Shown one piece after another: positions 57,539 to 64,000 of a stretch of DNA of 64,000 nt. Positions within the stretch are counted from its first letter, which is position 1. Every line of letters starts with the position of its first letter. Source of the DNA: Lineolata rhizophorae (taxonomy: Eukaryota; Ascomycota; Dothideomycetes; Lineolatales; Lineolataceae). Both the position numbers and the translations under genes were made by a program. The notes under the pieces are model-generated. The model was not told the origin of the DNA. It did not search any database and saw only the letters and a program-made list of their open reading frames with translations. The DNA is taken from positions 447,813 through 511,812 of the forward strand of contig MU001691.1 of the NCBI GenBank assembly GCA_010093515.1, written 5' to 3'.

Positions 57539-60500
57539 TGCAGGCCCGGCGGGTGGCACGGGAGAGAAGAGGGGGAAGGGAGGGAAGGACTCGGGCGGCG
57601 CTGGGAGAGCTCATGCAGCAACGACGCAACGGCGGCAGCAACGGCAGGGCAACGGGACGGACAGCTGCGGTCCTGGGCCACAGCTCGGACGGCGAGCAGC
57701 TGGGGCGCGCCGGACGCCAGAGGGCGGCGGCGCGAGGTTGAAGAAGGGAACCCGGGCGAGACGGCGGACAAAAGAAGGAAAGAAGCAGACGAAAACGAGC
57801 GTGGGGAGAAAAAACGGCTCAAAGGGAGGGTGTCTATGGGCGGAGCGGCGCGCAGGCTCCTGCCCAGTGGCACCGGTGGAGAGAGAGTGCCATGAGGCTG
57901 GAGAGGAGAGAGGAAGCGGACAGAGGCCAGGAAATTACATGGATATGCAGGTCTAAGGGTTGCGGCTGGTATGACTTGCATGCAGGACTAGCTCTGTCGC
58001 GTCTTGATGGCGCGAATGGTGATAACGGCGGCGGCGGCGCGGTGCAGGGCGCCCGTGGGCCGGCGGCATGCTCAGCTGGCCGGAGGCCGGGAGCAGCATG
58101 TGGCCTGCGGCGGCGCGGCGGGATTCTGGCGGTCCTCGAGATACCTTGGGATACAGTGCGCAAGGCAAGCCACGAAGTCGCTCGCGCGCCGCCCATCCCT
58201 CCCGCAAACCCGCCCGGGGCCGTGTACTGATGGCGCAACACGCGCCGCCAATCGGCGCCGTGGCCCGCGCGGCCTGGGGGCGTTTCGGGGGAGCGTGCCG
58301 GGGGGCAGGGGAGGGGAGAGGGAGGGGAGAGGGGGTGGAGGCCGCCCGGTGGAGGAGAGCCACTGGCGGGCTGCCCCAAGCGCCCCGGTGCCTGTCCAGG
58401 TGGCCCCGGGGGCGCCCGGCGGGCCCCCATCCATCGCGCGCCCGCAAGCCCCCGACGAGCGGCGCCGCGCAGTACCTCGCCCGCCGCCCGCGGCGCGGTA
58501 CCACGCCCGCACGAGACGGGCAGCCGGCTACATGCGCGGCCTGTACTGCGCGCGCGCCCGCCGCACCGCCGCAAGGTGCGCGCCCGGCGCACTCCCACCC
58601 ACCGGCGCCCGCCGCCAGAAGGCCCCGCCGCGCGCAAATCTCTGTCGGCTCGGCTCCCAGGCGACAATCCCGGACGGGCAGGCGGGCGCTGCTCCTCAGA
58701 CGACCGGCGCAAGCTCGTCGTCGCCGGCAGCGCGCCTGCGCAGCGCGCGCGCCCTACTCCGCGCCGGACCGGTCTCTCTGTCGTCTGCGTGACCACGCTC
58801 CATGACCAGACCAACGCCCCCCCGTCCCGCCCGGGGATCCAAGGGCCCGAGGCCCCACGCCCGTCCACGGCGAGGCGACGAGGATCGGACCGAGCTAGGC
58901 TATCGTCCCCAACCTGCTGTCGTCGCCAACTCCACGCGCGTCGCTTCCAGGACCATCCGCGCCGCCGCCGCCAGCACCACCCTAACGCTGCGGGCTAGGA
59001 ATCGCTGCGCGCCGGGACGAAGCGCCAGAGAGGGTCCCGCTCGGAAGGGCGCCTGCCAGGCGTGGTCCGTCCCCGCAGCTGCATGCAAACTGGCATCTCG
59101 CTCGACGATTTTCGCGGGTGTCGATTCGCTGTCGTGCGCGCTATTCCTGTCCGCTTCCGGCTGCGGAACCTCATTGGTCGTGCGGAGCTGCATACGAAAA
59201 AAGAAGGTTGACCATCCATCGGCCTGGGTTCGGTCGCGAGCATCAATCCCCTCCAAGCTTCGGCTTGGACCAGCCGCCACGCGCCTCCAGGCCTTTCTCG
59301 CGGTCACTCCTTTATACGTGAGCACTCGGTCCGTCGTGGTGACGGCAAAAAGCCACCGCCAACGCAAAGAAAAACCAGACGGCCTCGCGAGTTGCTGCAA
59401 AGCCACGTAGCACCAATGGCATCCCCATCATAACCCGCTAGATAACGGCGCCGGCGATGCCATCGTGGCCCTGTCCGTTCGTCGGAGAATGTCGCCGGCG
59501 CGCTCGCTAGGCCACGCTTCCTCCGCTCCCGGCCCACTTGGCCGTGCATCGGCGCGTCCAGCATGGCCGTTGCGGCGATCTCGGAGCTCTGCTTCTCTGC
59601 TGCCTGCCCGATCCAATGGTCATTCACCAATTCGGTAGTCCTCAAGTGTTTCATTTTGATTGTGGCTCCGCCGTCCTTCGGTCCCTTCAAGGCGAATTCC
59701 GTGGGAAGAAAATGCGGGCCAACATCCATTAGGCTAATAAGTAGATGCCGTCGTCTGTTCCAGATTCGCCGACGTGCATGCAGAATCTCTGCCGCTCTAG
59801 GGGGAGGGAGTGGGTGGTAAGCCTCATGACCCCCAGTCGAGTCCTTCAATTTTCAGCGCGAGGCCGCCCCATCATCGCCCAAACGGGCATCGGAGCTGCA
59901 TCGTCGCGGCCAAACCCTTGCCTGCATTCCCAACGCTCTTTTCTTCCAGCGCTTTCCAGTGCCCCGCGGCTGCGGCAGATGCAGACGGTGTAAGCTGCGA
60001 GATGGGACGCGCGCATCGCAGTTCGCTTGCTCTGGTCGCTCACCACCGTTGGAGGGAGGGAACCTTGCCGGAGTCGATTGGCCAATCGATCTCCCGCCTC
60101 CCTTGCCGTGTGCGTCTGCACGCTCACCACCAATCGATTGCCCTCCAGTGCCTCCCCCAGGATTTCCGAGAGCCGTCCACGTCGTCATCCGTCCGGAATC
60201 CGGGTCTTGGGACGATGATACCGCTCTCGTCCCTCTCACGGACCGCCTGTTGCGCATCTCCCAGTCTGACAATACGGATCGCCAAGAGTCTCCACTTTGC
60301 AACCCTGGTCTGTGTTCCCAAAAATTTTGGGCCGGGTGTATCTTTTCGCCATTTTCTCGGCGCCAAACCGAAAACATCGATTCGTCCTGATGATTTGCCG
60401 CCTTTTTGCCTACTTATGACTTCTGTTCCGTATCTCCATCTAGACATCACTGCAGCATTTTATCGGGCCATCTATCTACTTCGTCCGAGTCTCTGGGTAA

Positions 60501-61767
60501 TTGAGCGAATTCCAAATCTTCTGTCTCTTCTGAGTTTTCTGCTCGTTACATCTCACCTCTCCCCACACTCACATAGCCACAGAGCGGCGCACGGGGGTCA
60601 ATTCATCCAAGCGCCCACGGAATTGAAAATATGCGGCTACTTCAGCACCTACTCTACCCAATCGACCAACGGTTCACGCTATCCCTTTCCGGTGTCCGAG
60701 GCGATAACCGATCCTAAGGAGGTAGTGGTTATTGGGATCAACTCGATAAAACTACCCGCCTGCTACATACACTACATCGAGAACGCAGTCGCGTGGGGCA
60801 CGCAGTAGTGTCACGAAGGCTCCTATACCCACTTCCTGTGCGCCAGCGTTGCTTTTCCACAACCTTTCTTCTCCCAAGACTGTTTCTCGGTCTTTCTTAT
60901 TTGTAGATATCCGATTGATAGTGCGCAGAAATTCCAAGTCTCGACGCGGATTCCCGAGTCATTGCGTGCGTGCAGAATGTACGGCTGTATTTTCTCGTAC
61001 GGACAGCAATGGAGGACTCGCGTGACAGAGGCGCGTCTGATTGGTCGCCCAGGGCAGCCTCGGATATTCCCGCTTTGGAGCGAGATTCCAGATACCTTGT
61101 ACTCTAGAGCCGCATCGCCCTTGAATGCCAACTCACGATAGGATGGCCTGCGCTGCCCCGTAGACGACGTCACTGCTGACTTCACAGGACAACTAGAGAC
61201 TCTCCGGCATCTTCGGTCACATGACTCAGGTTCGCCTTAACGGTAGGCACGACTGGACGGCGGCTTGGCGCGGTTGCCCGAGGTAGCGCGTTCGCTCCTT
61301 CCTCACGATCGCAGCGGCCGGCGAGTTCCACTTTCGCCCCAGCCTACGCCTTCGACCTTTCTTCCTCATCCTCTCTCCAGCTTCGCCTGCGCGCTGACGC
61401 GAACGACAACGACTTGCTCCAGGGTTGGACTGGCGGCTTTCCTTCGCTGCCCGAGCGTCTTCACCACTTGACCCCGGCAATCTCCGAACTTGCAGCGTCG
61501 GCTACGACTTTGCGCTCTGCGATCGCACGCACCGCGTTTGACCTCCATCGCTTCGCGAAGGACCCCTTCGAGCCAGCGAGCCTTATTGTCGAAGCCTCTA
61601 CCGTTATTGTGCGCCGGGCCATGACTCAATAGCGGCGCTGGTGGTTGAGCTCGTCGCTTAGGACCTTTCGGGCTCGTTTCCGCGCCTTCGCACCTCCTCA
61701 CCTCCTCCCTTCCGTCACCACCGACCCACCCCCTCTCCCTCGCCACGAACCGACCAGCGTCATCACC
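57539..61767. promoter_or_regulatory. Large divergent spacer between the Myb/AT-hook gene and SET2
   Basis: About 4.2 kb. 57.5-59.1 kb is very GC-rich and open in many frames without motifs. 59.3-61.3 kb is of moderate GC and contains a 332-codon plus frame (59810-60808) of doubtful coding nature. The last 100 bp are C/T-rich and end in CACCATGG at the SET2 start. Both promoters must lie here; a non-coding transcript cannot be ruled out. Confidence 0.45.
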
Positions 61768-64000
61768 ATGGTCGTTAGCGATGCCGAGACGAAGCCCTCG
61801 GGCCTCGAGTCCGACGTGCACGGCCTCAAGATCGAAGCCGACTCTCCGCTGACGGACGCCGACGATGGCGGCCGCCTCGACGACATCCCGCCCATGCTGG
61901 GGCTCGACGGTACCTGGGACATGCCGCCGCCTAAGCGCAATCGCTTCAAGAGCAAATCCAAGTCGATTTCGCAGTCGCCGGCCAAGGGCCTGTCGCCCGC
62001 GCTGACGCCCCACGAAGAGGTCGTGGGTGGAGAGGTCACGGTCAAACTCTCGCCCGGCCGGGCGCCCAAGTTGTCGCGAACTGGCACCCACAAAGTTGTC
62101 TCTAAGCCGGCGCAGCTATTCCTCGATGTCCCGAACAAGACTGAGGAGGCCAAGGCGTCCTTCCAAGTTATTCCAGCTTGCACTTATGCGGCGAGGTACC
62201 TAGGCTATACTGAGCATGCGCTTGAGTGTGATTGCGCGGAAGAATGGGGTATGTCGCTCACATCCGACTCGCACCCCGCGTTATGTCCGCGATCTTACGT
62301 CTTCGCGGACTGTTTGACAGCAGTTGCTAACCAAAATGGCACAGATTCGACGAGCAAGAGGAACCGGGCCTGCGGCGAAGATTCGGACTGCATCAACCGC
62401 GCCACTAAGATGGAATGCGTCGGCGAATGCAGCTGCGGCACCGAGTGCATGAATCAGCGCTTCCAGCGCAGGGAGTACGCCAAAGTGTCGGTTTTCAAAA
62501 CCGAAAAGAAGGGCTACGGACTACGCGCCGACGCAAATTTGCGCCCAAATGATTTTGTCTTCGAGTACATTGGCGAGGTCATCAACGAAAATGCCTTCCG
62601 GCGTCGCATGCGCCAGTACGATGAAGAAGGAATCAAGCATTTCTACTTTATGTCCCTCAGCAAGGGCGAATTCGTCGATGCGACAAAAAAGGGTAACCTC
62701 GGCCGTTTTTGCAACCACTCGTGCAATCCCAACTGCTACGTCGACAAATGGGTGGTGGGCGACAAGCTGCGCATGGGCATTTTTGCCGAGCGCAAAATCA
62801 AGGCCGGCGAGGAGCTCGTATTTAATTACAACGTCGACCGTTACGGCGCAGACCCACAACCTTGTTATTGCGGCGAACCGAACTGCACTGGTTTCATCGG
62901 CGGCAAAACCCAGACTGACAGTGGCACGAAATTGTCTAACCTCTTTGTCGAAGCGCTCGGTATTGACGACGATGAAGCCTGGGAAGAGGTTGTCGCGAAG
63001 AGACCTCGGAAGAGGAAGACTGGTGAATACGACGAGGAATATGTTGACAGCGTTCAACCCAAGTCTCTCGACGAAGGCGGCGTCACGACCGTCATGGCTT
63101 CGTTGATGCAGTGCAAGGAGAAGTGGATCGCCGTTAAACTCCTCAATCGCATTCAACGAGCTCAGGATGAGCGGGTTAGGAATCGCGTGGTCAAGATGCA
63201 CGGCTACCAGATCCTCAAGGCGACACTGAACCAGTGGCTAGACGACCACAATGTCGTGCTTCAGATCCTCGACATTCTCGACAACCTGCCCCGGATTACG
63301 CGCAACAAGATCCAGGACTCCAAAATTGAGGAGACAGTTGAGAAGCTGAAATCGTGTGGCGACGAGCGCATCGAGAAGAAGGCGGGCGAGATTCTCGGGG
63401 TATGGAGCTTGCTAGAGGTCGGATATCGCATCCCGCGTCGGAAGCGCGACCCGAACGAAACTTCCACCAACATGAACTCTTTCTTCCAGCGAGAGCGCCA
63501 ACAATCGCGCTCTCACACTAGATCGAAATCGCCAGAGGCACCTAAGGCGCCCTCGGGACCGCGCAATAGCGTGCCGCAACGACATGCAAGCTACAAGGCT
63601 CCGCGCCGTCGGATCCAACAGGCTGATCTCCCTCCTGGATGGTACGTTGCTTACGACGGCCATCGCCCTTACTTCTATGATGCTATCGGAGTGTGCACGT
63701 GGACGTTCCCGACCGGGCCTCCGCCCCTGGTTCCGCTTACGCCGCCGAAGGCTCCACTCGAAGCCAAGCGGTTGCAGAAGATCATTGAAGAGATCACATC
63801 GAAGCGGGCGACTCCCAACGAGCAGCAGCGGGGGCAGAGTTCGGCCTCGACCACGCCCAAGACGGCGCAGGAGCCCAAGAAGGACAAGAGATTGGAGAAG
63901 TGGCGTTCGTACCCGGAGGAGAAGAAGAAGAAGGTTTACGAGAACACGCTCTTCCCGCACATCAAATACGTCATGGACAAGTTCAAGACCAAGCTTCCGC
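61768..64000 (+). CDS. SET2: Histone H3 lysine-36 methyltransferase SET2, 3' end outside the window
   Basis: Co-transcriptional H3K36 methyltransferase that travels with phosphorylated RNA polymerase II. Exons 61768-62248 and 62345-beyond 64000 join in phase 1; about 712 residues are visible. The order of domains is: acidic and disordered N-terminus to about 130; AWS zinc-binding Cys cluster (ECDCAEEW|DSTSKRNRACGED, then ECVGECSCGTECMNQRF); SET domain at about 190-310 with KKGYGLRADANL, EYIGEVI, RFCNHSCNPNC and ELVFNYN; post-SET PCYCGEPNCTGFIGG; a helical TFIIS-N-like region; a WW domain at about 589-621 (LPPGWYVAYDGHRPYFYDAI); and the beginning of the SRI domain (SYPEEKKKKVYENTLFPHIK). Catalytic and zinc-binding residues look intact. 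The start has a strong CACCATGG context after a pyrimidine-rich leader. Confidence 0.95.
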   Translation, partial: MVVSDAETKPSGLESDVHGLKIEADSPLTDADDGGRLDDIPPMLGLDGTWDMPPPKRNRFKSKSKSISQSPAKGLSPALTPHEEVVGGEVTVKLSPGRAPKLSRTGTHKVVSKPAQLFLDVPNKTEEAKASFQVIPACTYAARYLGYTEHALECDCAEEWGMSLTSDSHPALCPRSYVFADCLTAVANQNGTDSTSKRNRACGEDSDCINRATKMECVGECSCGTECMNQRFQRREYAKVSVFKTEKKGYGLRADANLRPNDFVFEYIGEVINENAFRRRMRQYDEEGIKHFYFMSLSKGEFVDATKKGNLGRFCNHSCNPNCYVDKWVVGDKLRMGIFAERKIKAGEELVFNYNVDRYGADPQPCYCGEPNCTGFIGGKTQTDSGTKLSNLFVEALGIDDDEAWEEVVAKRPRKRKTGEYDEEYVDSVQPKSLDEGGVTTVMASLMQCKEKWIAVKLLNRIQRAQDERVRNRVVKMHGYQILKATLNQWLDDHNVVLQILDILDNLPRITRNKIQDSKIEETVEKLKSCGDERIEKKAGEILGVWSLLEVGYRIPRRKRDPNETSTNMNSFFQRERQQSRSHTRSKSPEAPKAPSGPRNSVPQRHASYKAPRRRIQQADLPPGWYVAYDGHRPYFYDAIGVCTWTFPTGPPPLVPLTPPKAPLEAKRLQKIIEEITSKRATPNEQQRGQSSASTTPKTAQEPKKDKRLEKWRSYPEEKKKKVYENTLFPHIKYVMDKFKTKLP

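Noticed and set aside
56170-57981. 603-codon minus frame as a single protein
   Set aside because: It reads through two introns; splicing gives the conserved-looking MEPQ...VYLLAEILK...RSLNSC start instead.
57834-58868. 344-codon minus frame and overlapping plus frames of 245-262 codons
   Set aside because: Very GC-rich, open on both strands, no protein features; probably promoter or leader sequence.

Overview
The window is nuclear DNA of a filamentous ascomycete (Pezizomycotina). The evidence is that most protein genes are broken by introns of about 50-80 nt with GT...CTAAC-like...AG signals. Coding DNA is GC-rich and separated by more AT-rich, gene-empty spacers. The gene content is fungal: PET100, LAA1, CWC21, an SLD7-like gene, SET2 and a serine-rich two-span membrane protein. 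I cannot name the genus. No prokaryotic feature, CRISPR array, rRNA or convincing tRNA was seen. There is one assembly gap of 20 N at 11698-11717.

Layout. 1-990: an SDR oxidoreductase on the minus strand, cut by the window edge. 1477-5034: ELP5 (Elongator), a 1.4 kb AT-rich empty stretch, then SNRNP27 (tri-snRNP). 5647-11514: a small membrane protein on the minus strand, ER alpha-glucosidase I (GH63) and CWC21. 11866-14596: a frame-broken peroxisomal enoyl-CoA isomerase beside the gap, and a protein with two GIT/SHD-like motifs, both minus. 16695-23411: the 2129-residue HEAT-repeat protein LAA1/HEATR5 (minus). 24501-32014: a four-span membrane protein, a TACO1/YebC protein, the divergent pair PET100/SLD7-like, and CDC123. 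32318-34284: the CAAX protease RCE1 (minus). 36326-40356: the serine-rich membrane protein.

From about 40.4 to 56.2 kb gene density drops. Here lie an orphan ORF, an amidohydrolase (minus) and a secreted M28 aminopeptidase, separated by 2-6 kb AT-rich or mixed spacers that look like an accessory region. At 56170-57538 is a Myb/SANT-like plus AT-hook protein (minus). After a 4.2 kb GC-rich spacer, SET2 starts at 61768 and runs off the right edge.

Most genes are housekeeping: translation and tRNA modification (ELP5, CDC123), splicing (SNRNP27, CWC21), ER glycan trimming, AP-1 traffic, mitochondrial gene expression and COX assembly (TACO1-like, PET100), replication initiation (SLD7-like), CAAX processing and chromatin (SET2). 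They do not form a single pathway or a biosynthetic cluster. I found no clear new system. The points most worth checking are two GC-AG introns, a KDEL-ending glucosidase I with a cleavable-looking signal peptide, the broken isomerase, and the unassigned GIT-like and Myb/AT-hook proteins. All exon borders come from reading frames and splice signals, not transcripts.
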